Notes: generated by a model from the letters alone, not told the origin. Positions 33,241 to 42,134 are shown, numbered from the stretch's first letter. The stretch is DNA of 64,000 nt from Modestobacter lapidis (GCA_019779905.1 JABAKE010000011.1:1-64000); one strand, 5' to 3'. Numbers and translations are program-made.

Positions 33241-33382
33241 GCGGTGAGCTCCCGGGAAGGCGGCAGGGGTCGGTCGCGCCGTCCGGTGGACGGCGCTCTG
33301 TCGGTGGGCAACCCGCTCGGGGAGAGCGGGATTCCCGGTCACAGTGTCCGGCATGGCGCGACGCCGCCCGCGCGGCGGTCGG
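33241..33382 (-). promoter_or_regulatory. cysD leader with two hairpins
   Basis: On the minus strand, CCCGCTC/GAGCGGG around TCCC is followed by GCCGTCC/GGACGGC around ACC, before the cysD start. No known SAM or other riboswitch pattern and no cysteine-rich leader peptide is seen here. They may be an attenuator or simply part of the upstream terminator. Confidence 0.4.
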
Positions 33383-34975
33383 TCAGGGGCCGGCCGGAGG
33401 GCCCGGCGGGCCGGACCGGGGCAGCCGGACGGCGAAGGTCGCCCCCCGGCCCGGTGCCGTGTCCAGCTCCACCCGTCCGCCGTGGGCAGCCACCAGCGCC
33501 GCGACGATGGAGAGCCCCAGGCCGGTCCCGCCGGCGGCGCGGGTGCGGGAGGGGTCGGCCCGGTAGAACCGCTCGAACACCCGCTGGGCGTCGGCCGGTT
33601 CCAGTCCGGGGCCCTCGTCGGACACGGCCAGCACCACGACGTCCGGATCGGCCTGGTCCCCGGACAGCCGCACGGAGACCCGGGCGTCCGGCGGCGTGTG
33701 GGTGAGCGCGTTGGTGACCAGGTTGCCGACGACCTGGCGCAACCGGGCCTCGTCCCCGATCACGACCGGGACGTCGGTCAGTGACTCGTCCAGGTGCAGC
33801 CCGATCGGCCGCGCCGGCTGGACGGCGCGGGCGTCGTGCACCGCGTCGCCGGCCACCTCCGCCAGGTCGACGGGGGCCAGGGACAGCGGGCGCTGCTGGT
33901 CCAGCCGCGCCAGCTGCAGCAGGTCCTCGACCAGCAGCCCCATCCGGGTCGCCTCCGCCTCGATGCGCTGCATCAGCCGGCGGGTCTCCGCGGGCCCGCC
34001 GGCCGCCCCCTGGCGGTGCAGCTCGGCGAAGCCGCGGATCGAGGTGAGCGGCGTCCGCAGCTCGTGGCTGGCGTCGGCGACGAAGCGCCGCATCCGCCCC
34101 TCCGAGGCGACGGCCTGCGCCTCCGAGGCGAGCGCTTGCTCCTCCGACGCCCGGGCCTGCTCCTCCGAGGCCTGCTGGGCGCGGAAGGAGCTCTCGATCC
34201 GGGCCAGCATCCCGTTGATCGCGGTGGACAGCCGGCCGACCTCGGTGCGGTCGTTCCCGGCCGGGACGCGGCGGGACAGGTCGCCGGCGGCGATGGCCTG
34301 CGCGGTGTGCTCCACCTCGGCCAGCGGGCGCAGGCTGTTGCGGACGAGGAGGTACCCGGCGACGCCCAGCAGGACCACGGCGAGCAGCCCGACCACGACC
34401 TCGATCGCCACCAGCCGGTGGACGATGGCCTCGTCCTGGGCGAGGTCGTTGCCCACCACGACGGCGAAGTCCTCCGACACCTGCCCCACGGCGAGCCGCC
34501 AGGTGGTGCTGCCGTCGGCCGAGCGGACGGTGAAGGGAGCGTTGCCGTACCCGGCCGCGTTGGTGGCGGTCATCGCGCTGACGTCGGGCAGCCGGTCCTC
34601 GTCGCGGGTGGCGGCGAACTGCTCGAAGGCCCCGTCGGTGTCCAGGCAGGCGACGTAGGTGCCACCGCCGGGCAGGCTCAGCCGTTGCATGCCGCACAGC
34701 CGCTGCAGCCCGTCGGGGTCCGCCGTCATCTCGCGGACCTGGCTGCGCAGGCTCTGATCCTGCTGGTCGAGCAGGAACCCCTGCAGCAGCGACGTGGCGG
34801 CCGAGCCGGTGGCCACCAGCGCGACGGTGACCAGGGCCATCAGGAGGGCGACCAGGGTGATCCGCAGCGGCACGCGGGGTGGTCGTGCCGCGCCCAGGGG
34901 CCCACCGGTCAGGACCTCGGGAGAGGTGGGGGGCGCCGGGGTACCGGCGGCGGCCGTCCCGGGAGCGGCGGTCAC
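33383..34975 (-). CDS. Two-component sensor histidine kinase
   Basis: A 530-residue sensor kinase. The first membrane helix is near residues 38-62, followed by an external domain of about 125 residues, a second helix (VVVGLLAVVLLGVAGYLLV), HAMP, a coiled segment of four heptads built on ASEEQA, the phosphoacceptor helix FVADASHELRTPLTSIRGFAELH, and the ATPase boxes NLVTNALTHTP, DEGPGLEPADAQRVFERF and GGTGLGLSIV. GTG 34975 overlaps the stop of the response regulator gene (GTGA), and both are translated together. It resembles the TcrY/TrcS class. The stimulus is unknown. Confidence 0.92.
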   Translation of the reverse strand: MTAAPGTAAAGTPAPPTSPEVLTGGPLGAARPPRVPLRITLVALLMALVTVALVATGSAATSLLQGFLLDQQDQSLRSQVREMTADPDGLQRLCGMQRLSLPGGGTYVACLDTDGAFEQFAATRDEDRLPDVSAMTATNAAGYGNAPFTVRSADGSTTWRLAVGQVSEDFAVVVGNDLAQDEAIVHRLVAIEVVVGLLAVVLLGVAGYLLVRNSLRPLAEVEHTAQAIAAGDLSRRVPAGNDRTEVGRLSTAINGMLARIESSFRAQQASEEQARASEEQALASEAQAVASEGRMRRFVADASHELRTPLTSIRGFAELHRQGAAGGPAETRRLMQRIEAEATRMGLLVEDLLQLARLDQQRPLSLAPVDLAEVAGDAVHDARAVQPARPIGLHLDESLTDVPVVIGDEARLRQVVGNLVTNALTHTPPDARVSVRLSGDQADPDVVVLAVSDEGPGLEPADAQRVFERFYRADPSRTRAAGGTGLGLSIVAALVAAHGGRVELDTAPGRGATFAVRLPRSGPPGPPAGP

Positions 34976-35733
34976 GTGCCGCGAGGCAGCCGCAACGAGT
35001 AGCCCACCCCGCGCAGGGTGTGCAGCAGGCGTGGCTCGGTGGTGTCGACCTTGCGGCGGAGGTAGGAGATGTAGGACTCGACCACGTTCGCCTCGCCGTT
35101 GAAGTCGTAGTTCCACACGTGGTCGAGGATCTGCGCCTTCGAGAGCACCCGGCCGGCGTTCGTCATCAGGTAGCGGAGCAGTTTGAACTCGGTGGGGGAG
35201 AGGCTGACCAGTTTCCCGGCCTTGAGGACCTCGTGCGACTCCTCGTCCAGCTCGATGTCGGCGAAGGTCAGCCGCGGCGCCTGGTCGGCCTGCTGGACGC
35301 TCTGGCTGCGGCGCAGCACCGCCCGGATCCGGGCCAGCACCTCGTCGAGGCTGAAGGGCTTGGTCACGTAGTCGTCGGCACCCAGGGTCAGCCCGGTGAC
35401 CTTGTCCTCCCCGGCATCGCGCGCGGTGAGGAACAGCACCGGCGTGTGGCTGCCGTTCTGCCGGAGCCGGCGGACGACGCCGAACCCGTCGAGCCCGGGC
35501 ATCATCACGTCGAGGACCAGGAGGTCGGGGCGGAACCGGTCGGCGACGGCGAGCGCCTCCTGCCCGTCGGCGGCGGTGGCGACCTCGAACCCGGCGTAGC
35601 GCAGGCTGGCCGAGAGCAGTTCGCGGATGTTCGGTTCGTCGTCCACCACGAGCAGCCGGGCCTCGGGCTGCTGCGGTCGGCTGCTGGTGGGCACGGCCCC
35701 TCCCGAGGTCCCTGGCGCGTCGGTGGTCGTCAT
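34972..35733 (-). CDS. OmpR-family response regulator
   Basis: A 253-residue regulator with a receiver domain (LLVVDDEPNIREL, phosphoacceptor in LLVLDVMMPGLDG, LTARDA, and KPFSLDEV) and a C-terminal winged helix (LSPTEFKLLRYLMTNAGRVLSKAQILDHVWNYDFNGEANVVESYISYLRRKVD). ATG 35733 is chosen; ATG 35751 is possible. It precedes its cognate kinase gene with a four-base overlap. The winged-helix sequence is typical of the MprA/TcrX/PhoP group of actinobacteria. Confidence 0.94.
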   Translation of the reverse strand: MTTTDAPGTSGGAVPTSSRPQQPEARLLVVDDEPNIRELLSASLRYAGFEVATAADGQEALAVADRFRPDLLVLDVMMPGLDGFGVVRRLRQNGSHTPVLFLTARDAGEDKVTGLTLGADDYVTKPFSLDEVLARIRAVLRRSQSVQQADQAPRLTFADIELDEESHEVLKAGKLVSLSPTEFKLLRYLMTNAGRVLSKAQILDHVWNYDFNGEANVVESYISYLRRKVDTTEPRLLHTLRGVGYSLRLPRGT

Positions 35734-35796
35734 GGCGACAGGCTGCCCCACCGGGCTGCGCTGGTCCTGGACGCTACCTGGGAGCCGGCTGGGCGT

Positions 35797-36573
35797 TCAG
35801 TCCGTTCCGGACATCGCCCGGCCGCGCCGCCAGTAGCCGATCGCGTGGTGCTGGCCGCGGCGCAGGCCCCACCGGTCGCGCAGGTCCGCCCGCACCGCGC
35901 GGACGGTGGCCGATTCGGCAGCCACCCAGGCGAAGACGTCGGAGCCGGCCGGTGGCTGGACGGCGGCCACCGCATCGACCAGCAGCGTCCCGGCACCGGG
36001 CGCCGCGCCCGCCCGGTGCAGCCAGCGCACCTCCACCCCGGCGGGTGCGGGCAGCGGCTGCTCCTCCTCGGGGCCGGCGACCTCGACCAGCGCGACGCCG
36101 CGGGCGCCGGCAGCCGCCGAACCGAGGATCCGGCCGATGGCCGGGATCGCGGTCTCGTCGCCGACCAGCAGCAGCCAGCCCGCGGGGGCGTCGCCGAGGG
36201 GGGCGGAACTGGCCACGCCGAGCACGTCCCCGGGGGCGGCGGCCGCGGCCCAGGTGGCTGCCGGGCCGTCGCCGTGCAGCACGAAGTCGACGTCCACCTC
36301 TCCGGCGGCTCGGTCCTGCCGGCGGGCCGTGTACCGGCGCATGCTCACGCCGTGGCTGCCCTGCGGCCAGACGATGCGGCCGTCCCGGGCGATCTGCGGC
36401 CAGCGGGGGGACCGGTCGCCGACGCGGGGTACCAGGAGCGAGAGCGTGGGGCCGGCCGCGGTGACGACGTCGGCCGGGGCGCCCAGCGTCACCCGGCGGA
36501 CTGCCGGGGTCACGGAGGTGACGGCGGTGACGGTGAGGACGTCGACCGGGCGGAGCCCGTCGGGGGCGTTCAC
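35797..36573 (-). CDS. Siderophore-interacting protein (FAD-dependent ferric reductase, ViuB-like)
   Basis: A 258-residue protein with an N-terminal FAD-binding barrel (PAVRRVTLGAP, then MRRYTARRQDRAAGEVDVDFVLHGDGPAATWAAAAAPGD) and a C-terminal NAD(P)-binding SIP domain (WLLLVGDETAIPAIGRIL and VFAWVAAESATVRAVRADLRDRWGL). It reduces ferric siderophores to release iron in the cytoplasm. GTG 36573 is chosen, but GTG 36603 is equally possible because a tandem repeat places a similar start region before each. No siderophore transport gene adjoins it. Confidence 0.88.
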   Translation of the reverse strand: MNAPDGLRPVDVLTVTAVTSVTPAVRRVTLGAPADVVTAAGPTLSLLVPRVGDRSPRWPQIARDGRIVWPQGSHGVSMRRYTARRQDRAAGEVDVDFVLHGDGPAATWAAAAAPGDVLGVASSAPLGDAPAGWLLLVGDETAIPAIGRILGSAAAGARGVALVEVAGPEEEQPLPAPAGVEVRWLHRAGAAPGAGTLLVDAVAAVQPPAGSDVFAWVAAESATVRAVRADLRDRWGLRRGQHHAIGYWRRGRAMSGTD

Positions 36574-36576
36574 GAG

Positions 36577-36632
36577 GATCGAGCCTAGGCGGAGGCGACC
36601 CACGTGGATCGAACCTCAGCGGAGGCGACCCG
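36577..36632. repeat. Direct repeat at the start of the siderophore-interacting gene
   Basis: Two copies, 29 bases apart, of a 26-base unit beginning GGATCGA and ending GCGGAGGCGACCC, with three differences, lie at 36577 and 36606. They overlap the two possible GTG starts. They may be a regulatory site or a local duplication; the match to an IdeR iron box is poor. Confidence 0.6.
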
Positions 36633-36992
36633 TGGTGATCCGGCCCGGCCCGAGCGGGGCCGACCCGGCCGTCCCCGGGGGAATGGGGTCGACCGGGCCG
36701 GCGATCGCGGACGGGATGGTGACTCTTCGTCACCGAGCTGTTGCCCTGGTCAGCACTTTCGCTTCCCTGGCCCGTCAGATCGGAACGCTACGTGACGATC
36801 GGGGGTGGAGAACAGCCCGCGCGGTGGACTCCCCCCGAACGGGTGACACGGTTCGATTTGCGCCCGGCCGGCGGTCGTGCTGGGCGCGCCGGCGCCAGGC
36901 GATGTGTGCGCCGGGACGGTGCCGGGCAGGCAACCATCCCGCGCGGCCCCCGGGAGCCCCCCGGGAGGGCCGCGCGACGACGAGGAGGTGGC
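36633..36992. other. Intergenic region, no gene seen
   Basis: About 360 bases upstream of the DUF2945 gene. A lower-GC portion at 36720-36800 probably contains the promoter for the following stress-type genes, but no confident -35/-10 pair is identified. Frames here are arginine-rich chance readings. Confidence 0.4.
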
Positions 36993-37202
36993 ATGGCCGA
37001 CGAGTTCCGGAAGGGTGACCACGTCAGCTGGAACAGCCACGGCAGCCAGGCCGAGGGCACCGTGGAACGGAGGATCACCGAGGACACCGAGGCCTCCGGC
37101 CGGACGGTGCGGGCCGGCGAGGAGGACCCGCAGTACGAGGTGCGCAGCGAGAAGAGCGGCACCACCGCGGTGCACAGGCCCGGCGCGCTGCGCGGGCACT
37201 GA
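36993..37202 (+). CDS. DUF2945 (hypervirulence-associated TUDOR domain) protein
   Basis: A 69-residue protein starting at ATG 36993 with GAGGAGG upstream. MADEFRKGDHVSWNSHGSQAEGTVERRITEDTE and PQYEVRSEKSGTTAVHRPGAL match the small TUDOR-like DUF2945 family. Members are common in stress-related operons and may bind nucleic acids or proteins; none has a settled function. It is followed closely by a DUF2795 gene in the same direction. Longer upstream readings in this frame are rejected. Confidence 0.85.
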   Translation: MADEFRKGDHVSWNSHGSQAEGTVERRITEDTEASGRTVRAGEEDPQYEVRSEKSGTTAVHRPGALRGH

Positions 37203-37237
37203 ACGGACCCGGCCGACGGCCGGACGGAGAGGGAGAC

Positions 37238-37666
37238 ATGAGCGAGAGCGACGAGTTCGCCGGCACGTCGGCGCGGAGCACCAAGCACAGCCCCCGGGAG
37301 GACGACGAGCTCAAGCACGAGCTCGAGGGCATGGTCCGCTCGGGGCGGACGACGCACTCCGAGGAGTGGAACGATCCCGAGCCCACCGCCGAGACGGACC
37401 CCGACGTGGACGCCGCGCCGGACAGCACCCTGACCGGTGGCGTGCCCGAGGGGATGACGCAGGACGCGGTCGTGGCCCGGGCGGAGCTGGCGCGCTGGCT
37501 GGACCGGGCGGACTTCCCGAACACCGGGGCGGAGCTGGTCGAGGCCGCCCGCGACCACCGGGCGCCCGACGGGGTGGCCGCCGAGCTGGAGCGGCTCCCT
37601 GCCGACGCGGTCTTCGAGCGGATCGGCGACGTGGTCCGCGCGCTGGGCTACCCGACCGAGACCTGA
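37238..37666 (+). CDS. DUF2795 domain protein
   Basis: A 142-residue protein. The N-terminal half is hydrophilic (SPREDDELKHELEGMVRSGRTTHSEEWNDPEP), while the C-terminal half (ELARWLDRADFPNTGAELVEAARDHRAPDGVAAELERLPADAVFERIGDVVRALGY) fits the DUF2795 fold. The function is unknown. It probably forms a transcription unit with the DUF2945 gene 35 bases upstream and ends at a very strong hairpin. Confidence 0.85.
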   Translation: MSESDEFAGTSARSTKHSPREDDELKHELEGMVRSGRTTHSEEWNDPEPTAETDPDVDAAPDSTLTGGVPEGMTQDAVVARAELARWLDRADFPNTGAELVEAARDHRAPDGVAAELERLPADAVFERIGDVVRALGYPTET

Positions 37667-37671
37667 CCGCT

Positions 37672-37710
37672 GCGCCCGCGGTGCCCCGGGGCCCGGGGCA
37701 CCGCGGGCGC
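37672..37710. terminator. Strong bidirectional hairpin
   Basis: A perfect 16-bp stem (37672-37687 with 37695-37710) around GGGGCCC lies between the DUF2795 gene and the convergent repeat-protein gene. Confidence 0.88.
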
Positions 37711-37720
37711 GGCAGGTGGC

Positions 37721-38779
37721 TCAGGAGCCGGTCTGGCGGTCCTGCTGGTCCCGATCGTCCTGGTGCTGGTCGTCCTGGTCCTGAGCCTCCTCGGCCTCCT
37801 CCTGGGCGATCTCCTCCGCACCGCGGCGTCGGAAGAGCCGGGAGCCGGGGAAGCCCTTCACCACCTGGCGGAGGTCCTGGACGGTGTCCCGGAGGTCGTG
37901 CACGTCCGGGGCCACGTTGCCCAGGCTCGACAGCACCGGGAGGACGTCCTCGTCCAGGTGCTGCACCAGCCTGGGCAGCCGGTCGACGAGGGTGATCAGG
38001 GCCAGGACCTCGGTGTCGTCCAGGTGCTGGGCCATCCGGGTGGCGGCCGGCTCCAGCGCAGTCAGGGTGGGCCGGTAGGCGTCCAGCAGCGGTGCGACCG
38101 CATCCAGCAGGCCCTCCGTCCGGCCGAGGAGTGAGCCGGCGGCGGCCGTCGTGCCGCCGATCGCCGCGACGAGCTCGCCGGCGTCCCGGGTGGCGCCCTG
38201 CGCGCCGGTGATCACCTCGCCGGCCTCGGTGGTGGTGGCCCGGGCCGCGGTGATGACGTCGGCGGCCTCGGTGGTGGTAACCCGGGCCGCGGTGATGACG
38301 TTGGCGGCCTCGGTGGTGGTGGCCCGGGCCGTGGTGATGACGTCGGCGGCCTCGGTGGTGGTGGCCCGGGCCGTGGTGATGACGTCGGCGGCGGCGGTGG
38401 TGGTGGCGCGGGCGCCGTCGATGACCTCGCCGGCCGCCTCGGTGGTGGCGCGGGCTCCGGAGATGACGCTGTCGGCGGCTGCGTTGGTGCGCCGCACGGC
38501 CGAGATCGCGTCGTCCGCGGCCAGCTGCGTCGCGCGCACCGCCGTCATGGCCTCGTCGGCCCGGGCGCGCGCGGCGTCGATGCCGCTGACGGCGACCTCC
38601 GCCCGCTCGACGACGACCTCGACCCGGGCCATGAGCCCCGACATCCGGTCCAGCAGTTCCTCGACCTGACCGACCGCCGTGCCGATGCGCGGCACCAGGG
38701 CCAGCGCTTCCAGGACCCCGTCCCGCAGTCCTCCCGCGGCGTGCAGGACGTCGAGGGGGCCGGGGATGGAGAGCCGCAT
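37721..38779 (-). CDS. Long helical protein with 14-residue tandem repeats
   Basis: A 352-residue protein with no recognised enzymatic domain. The centre (about residues 110-200) holds at least five near-perfect 14-residue units of the type ARATTTEAADVITT, encoded by 42-base DNA repeats at about 38205-38430. The flanks continue in the same helical style (Ala, Thr, Val, Asp). An N-terminal amphipathic part precedes, and the C-terminus is a Gln/Asp-rich tail (QDQDDQHQDDRDQQDRQTGS). It has no signal peptide. Such periodicity suits a long coiled rod, perhaps a cytoskeletal or envelope-associated scaffold, which is inference. ATG 38779 is the start. Confidence 0.75.
   Translation of the reverse strand: MRLSIPGPLDVLHAAGGLRDGVLEALALVPRIGTAVGQVEELLDRMSGLMARVEVVVERAEVAVSGIDAARARADEAMTAVRATQLAADDAISAVRRTNAAADSVISGARATTEAAGEVIDGARATTTAAADVITTARATTTEAADVITTARATTTEAANVITAARVTTTEAADVITAARATTTEAGEVITGAQGATRDAGELVAAIGGTTAAAGSLLGRTEGLLDAVAPLLDAYRPTLTALEPAATRMAQHLDDTEVLALITLVDRLPRLVQHLDEDVLPVLSSLGNVAPDVHDLRDTVQDLRQVVKGFPGSRLFRRRGAEEIAQEEAEEAQDQDDQHQDDRDQQDRQTGS
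38205..38430. repeat. 42-base tandem repeats inside the helical protein gene
   Basis: Units containing GTGATGACGTCGGCGGCCTC and GGTGGTGGCCCGGGCC recur every 42 bases with few changes. Near identity at DNA level shows recent expansion, so copy number may vary between strains. Confidence 0.8.
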
Positions 38780-38970
38780 CCCCGGGACGCTACGCACGGC
38801 CACGGTGCCGCGCCGCCCGAGAGGAGCGCGGACCGCGCTCCCTTCCGCGCGCCCGCCCGGGAAATGGGCCGCCCCGCCGTATCCTGGGCCCTTCCGTGAC
38901 CGGCCGTCCTCGGCCCGCCGCGGACCACGGGACGGGTGCCGGCAGGGCACGGCAGCACTTCGACGATGGG

Positions 38971-41253
38971 ATGTCGACAACGGTGGCGGACCAGCCGACG
39001 AGGGACGAGGGGCACCCGGGAATGCCCGCCGGCGCCCGTGTCCCCGACCGGTCCGCCGGCGGCCCCACGCCGGAGAACCACGTCACCGTCGAGGAACTGC
39101 TGGCCCGCACCGGTGTCGTCCGCGGCCGGCGGGCCGAACGCCGGGAGGCGACCGGCCGCCAGCAGCGGGTCGACGGCTACGGCGCCGCACGCCCGGAACC
39201 CGTGCCACCGGTCCCACCGGCCCGTGCGGCGGTCCCGCCCGCGGCAGCGCAGCGGCCGCCGGTCCCGCGCGCCGACCGTCCGGGGCCGGCGGCGTCCCGC
39301 CCGCCGGCCCCGCTCCACCCGACCCCGCAGCGTCCGACGCCGGTGCGTCCGGTGCCGGTCGTGCCGGCGGTCCCGGTCCCCGCCCGGGGATCGGCCACCC
39401 CCGGGTCCCCGGCCGCCGCCCTGCCGCGCCCGGTCCCCGCGGCGGCGCCGTCCCCGGGCACCGACACCCCCCGGTGGGTACCGGGTCCCGATCGGCCGGC
39501 GGTGTCCCGGCGGGCCGCCGCGCCCGACCGGCCCGGGGCCTCCGCGGCCCCGGCATCCGGCGCCGCCGGGTGGTCGGCCGGCTCCCCGCCGGCGCCGGAC
39601 AGCCCGGCCGTCACCCCACCGGCCGGACCGGCCCGCCGGCTCACGCCCATCGAGGAGCAGTTCGGCGGCACCGCCCACCCCTCGCTGCCGCTGCCGGACC
39701 GCGCGGTGCGCCTGTCCATGCCGGTGCCGCCGCTGCCCGGGCTGCACCCGCCCGCGGCGCCGCCCCGGAACCCGGTCGCCGGTTCCGGCGTCACCAGCGC
39801 CGGACTCGCGCCGTTGCGGGCGCCGGTGGGTCCGGTCCGACGCCGGCTGACCAGGGTCGCGGTCGCGCTCGCCGTCCTGCTGGGGGTGGTCGCTTCCTAC
39901 TACGTGGGCCTCTACTTCTACGTCGACCGCGCGATCGGCCGGGTGGACGCACTGGTCACCGACGGGCCCGAGGTGCTCGCCCCGGGGTTGCAGGACGCTG
40001 CCGAGACCTACCTCGTCGTGGGCACCGGGCTGCCGGGGCGCTCGGGTCCGGCCTCGGTCAGCACGCTGATCGCGCACGTCTCCGACGACGGCGACCGGGC
40101 CGTGCTGGTGGCCGTCCCGCCCACCGCCCTCACCGACACCCCGGGGTGCCGGACGCCCGACGGGTCGCTGCGCCAGCCGGTCACCGAGCCCTTCGCGACG
40201 GCGCTCCTGGACGGCGGGCCGTCGTGCCTGGTGCGCTCCGTGCAGCAGTTGTCCGGCCTGCGGGTCGACCACTACGTCGGGCTCGACCTCGGCGCGCTGC
40301 CGGGCATGGTCGACGCCCTGGGCGGGGTCGACGTCTGCCTGCCCACCGCGGTGACCACCGCGGGTGGGGAGGCGCTCGCGGCGGGCGCTGGCCGGCTGTC
40401 CGGTGCGGACGTCACCACATTGCTCGGGCCGGCCGCGGTCGGCGCGGACGTCCTCGGGACGGCCGCGGCCCTCGAGACCCAGCGGGTGCTCACCTCGGCG
40501 CTGGGGTCGGCGATGTCCGCCGGCACCCTCGCCGACCCGCTGCAGCTCACGCAGGTCCTGACCCGGGCCGCCGAGGCCGTCACGGTCGACGCCGACACCA
40601 CCCTGGGCGACCTCCGTTCCCTCGGTGCGACGCTGGGCGATCTGGGCGGGGACGCGATCGAGAGCAGCGGCGTGCCGGTGTCGCGGATCGGCTACGTCCC
40701 GGCCGGCACCGACCAGGCGGGGACCCTGATCGACGGGGTGGGCGCCCGGGCGGTGTTCGACGCCGTCATCGACGAGGGCCGGCTGCCGGCCACGCCGGCC
40801 GGCACGGTCGATCCGGCGGCCGCCGAGGTGCCCGAGGCGCCGATCGACCCAGCGCTGGCCAGTCCGGTCCCGCCGGGCACCACGGTCACCGTGCCGCCGG
40901 CCGGGGTGACCGTCGACGTGCTGGATGCCACCGGCGCCGGCCGGGCGGTGCCCACGGCGGAGGCTCTCGTCGCGGCCGGCTTCCGCACCGGCGTGGTGGC
41001 GACGGAGCCGGCGGCGGTCGACCAGACCGTCGTCCGGTACGCGCCCGCTGCGCTGGAGCCGGCCCGCACCGTGGCGGCCGCCGTCCCCGGCGCCGTGCTG
41101 GTGGAGACGGAGCTGGTGGCCGGCGGCGTGCAGCTGGTGCTGGGGCCCGGCGACCCGGTCGCCGCCCCGGTCGTCGCCCCAGTCGCGGTCGGCACTCCGG
41201 TGCCGGAGGCCGCGGCTCCAGCTCCGGCAGCCGCTGCCGCGCCCTGCGCCTGA
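38971..41253 (+). CDS. LytR-CpsA-Psr-like protein with degenerate active site and LytR_C domain
   Basis: About 760 residues. A Pro/Ala-rich cytoplasmic region of some 280 residues precedes one membrane helix (VAVALAVLLGVVASYYVGLYFYV near 300), an extracellular LCP-like domain (VRSVQQLSGLRVDHYVGLDLGALPGMVDALGGVDVCLP) and a C-terminal LytR_C domain (VTVDVLDATGAGRAVPTAEALVAAGF). LCP enzymes attach glycopolymers to peptidoglycan. Here the motifs RSDT and IPRD are replaced by SVST and VPPT, and the later Arg-rich R...GD..R..RQ segment reads GPAAVGADVLGTAAALETQR, so catalysis is doubtful. ATG 38971 is chosen; ATG 39022 is possible. It is monocistronic between two hairpins. Confidence 0.8.
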   Translation: MSTTVADQPTRDEGHPGMPAGARVPDRSAGGPTPENHVTVEELLARTGVVRGRRAERREATGRQQRVDGYGAARPEPVPPVPPARAAVPPAAAQRPPVPRADRPGPAASRPPAPLHPTPQRPTPVRPVPVVPAVPVPARGSATPGSPAAALPRPVPAAAPSPGTDTPRWVPGPDRPAVSRRAAAPDRPGASAAPASGAAGWSAGSPPAPDSPAVTPPAGPARRLTPIEEQFGGTAHPSLPLPDRAVRLSMPVPPLPGLHPPAAPPRNPVAGSGVTSAGLAPLRAPVGPVRRRLTRVAVALAVLLGVVASYYVGLYFYVDRAIGRVDALVTDGPEVLAPGLQDAAETYLVVGTGLPGRSGPASVSTLIAHVSDDGDRAVLVAVPPTALTDTPGCRTPDGSLRQPVTEPFATALLDGGPSCLVRSVQQLSGLRVDHYVGLDLGALPGMVDALGGVDVCLPTAVTTAGGEALAAGAGRLSGADVTTLLGPAAVGADVLGTAAALETQRVLTSALGSAMSAGTLADPLQLTQVLTRAAEAVTVDADTTLGDLRSLGATLGDLGGDAIESSGVPVSRIGYVPAGTDQAGTLIDGVGARAVFDAVIDEGRLPATPAGTVDPAAAEVPEAPIDPALASPVPPGTTVTVPPAGVTVDVLDATGAGRAVPTAEALVAAGFRTGVVATEPAAVDQTVVRYAPAALEPARTVAAAVPGAVLVETELVAGGVQLVLGPGDPVAAPVVAPVAVGTPVPEAAAPAPAAAAAPCA

Positions 41254-41266
41254 CGCCGGGACGCAC

Positions 41267-41296
41267 GGGCCGGCCGACCCGGAGGCCGACCGGCCC
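41267..41296. terminator. Hairpin between convergent LCP-like and pstB genes
   Basis: GGGCCGG at 41267-41273 pairs with CCGGCCC at 41290-41296. It sits midway between two convergent genes. Confidence 0.6.
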
Positions 41297-41329
41297 GGTG
41301 GTCGGTGCCGGGGGCGCGGCGTGCGGAGG

Positions 41330-42109
41330 TCAGCCGAAGCGGCCGGAGATGTAGTCCTCCGTCGCCTTCATCTCGGGGTTGCTGAAGATCTTCTCGGTCG
41401 GGTTGAACTCGATGAGGCGCCCGGGCTGGCCCACCCCGTTGAGGTTGAAGAACCCGGTCTGCTCGCTGACCCGGGCCGCCTGCTGCATGTTGTGGGTGAC
41501 GATCACGATGGTGAACCGCTCCTTGAGCTCGGCCATGAGGTCCTCGATGGCCAACGTGGAGATCGGGTCGAGCGCCGAGCAGGGCTCGTCCATCAGCAGC
41601 ACGTCGGGCTCGACGGCGATGGCCCGGGCGATGCAGAGCCGCTGCTGCTGTCCGCCGGACAGGCCGGAGCCGGGGCGGTCGAGGCGGTCCTTGACCTCGT
41701 TCCACAGGTTGGCCCCCCGCAGGGACCGCTCGACCAGGTCGTCGAGGTCGGCCTTCTTCATCTTCTTGTTGTTCAGCCGGATCCCGGCGGCGACGTTGTC
41801 GTAGATCGACATGGTCGGGAACGGGTTGGGCCGCTGGAAGACCATGCCGATCTGCCGCCGGACGTCGACCGGGTCGACGTCGGCCCCGTAGAGATCCTGC
41901 CCCTCGATGACGACCTTGCCCTCGACCCGGGCCCCGGGGATCACCTCGTGCATCCGGTTCAGCGCACGCAGGAACGTCGACTTCCCGCAGCCGGAGGGCC
42001 CGATCAGCGCGGTGATGCTGCGCGGCTCGATGGAGAGGTTGACCCCTTCGACCGCCTTGAAGTTGCCGTAGTAGATGTCCAGGTCCGAGACGTCGATGCG
42101 CTTGGCCAT
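41330..42109 (-). CDS. pstB: Phosphate ABC transporter ATP-binding protein
   Basis: A 259-residue ABC ATPase. Walker A is [20 protein letters not shown], the signature is [36 protein letters not shown], and the switch histidine is in [12 protein letters not shown]; the [24 protein letters not shown] stretch is specific to PstB. It energises phosphate import with PstA and PstC. It is the last gene of pstSCAB, 25 bases after pstA. Confidence 0.97.
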   Translation of the reverse strand: MAKRIDVSDLDIYYGNFKAVEGVNLSIEPRSITALIGPSGCGKSTFLRALNRMHEVIPGARVEGKVVIEGQDLYGADVDPVDVRRQIGMVFQRPNPFPTMSIYDNVAAGIRLNNKKMKKADLDDLVERSLRGANLWNEVKDRLDRPGSGLSGGQQQRLCIARAIAVEPDVLLMDEPCSALDPISTLAIEDLMAELKERFTIVIVTHNMQQAARVSEQTGFFNLNGVGQPGRLIEFNPTEKIFSNPEMKATEDYISGRFG

Positions 42110-42134
42110 GGGGGTTCCTCTCGGGTCGAGCGGG

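Noticed and set aside
33241-33382. SAM-type riboswitch before cysD
   Set aside because: Two simple hairpins are present, but the conserved core of known SAM classes is not visible.
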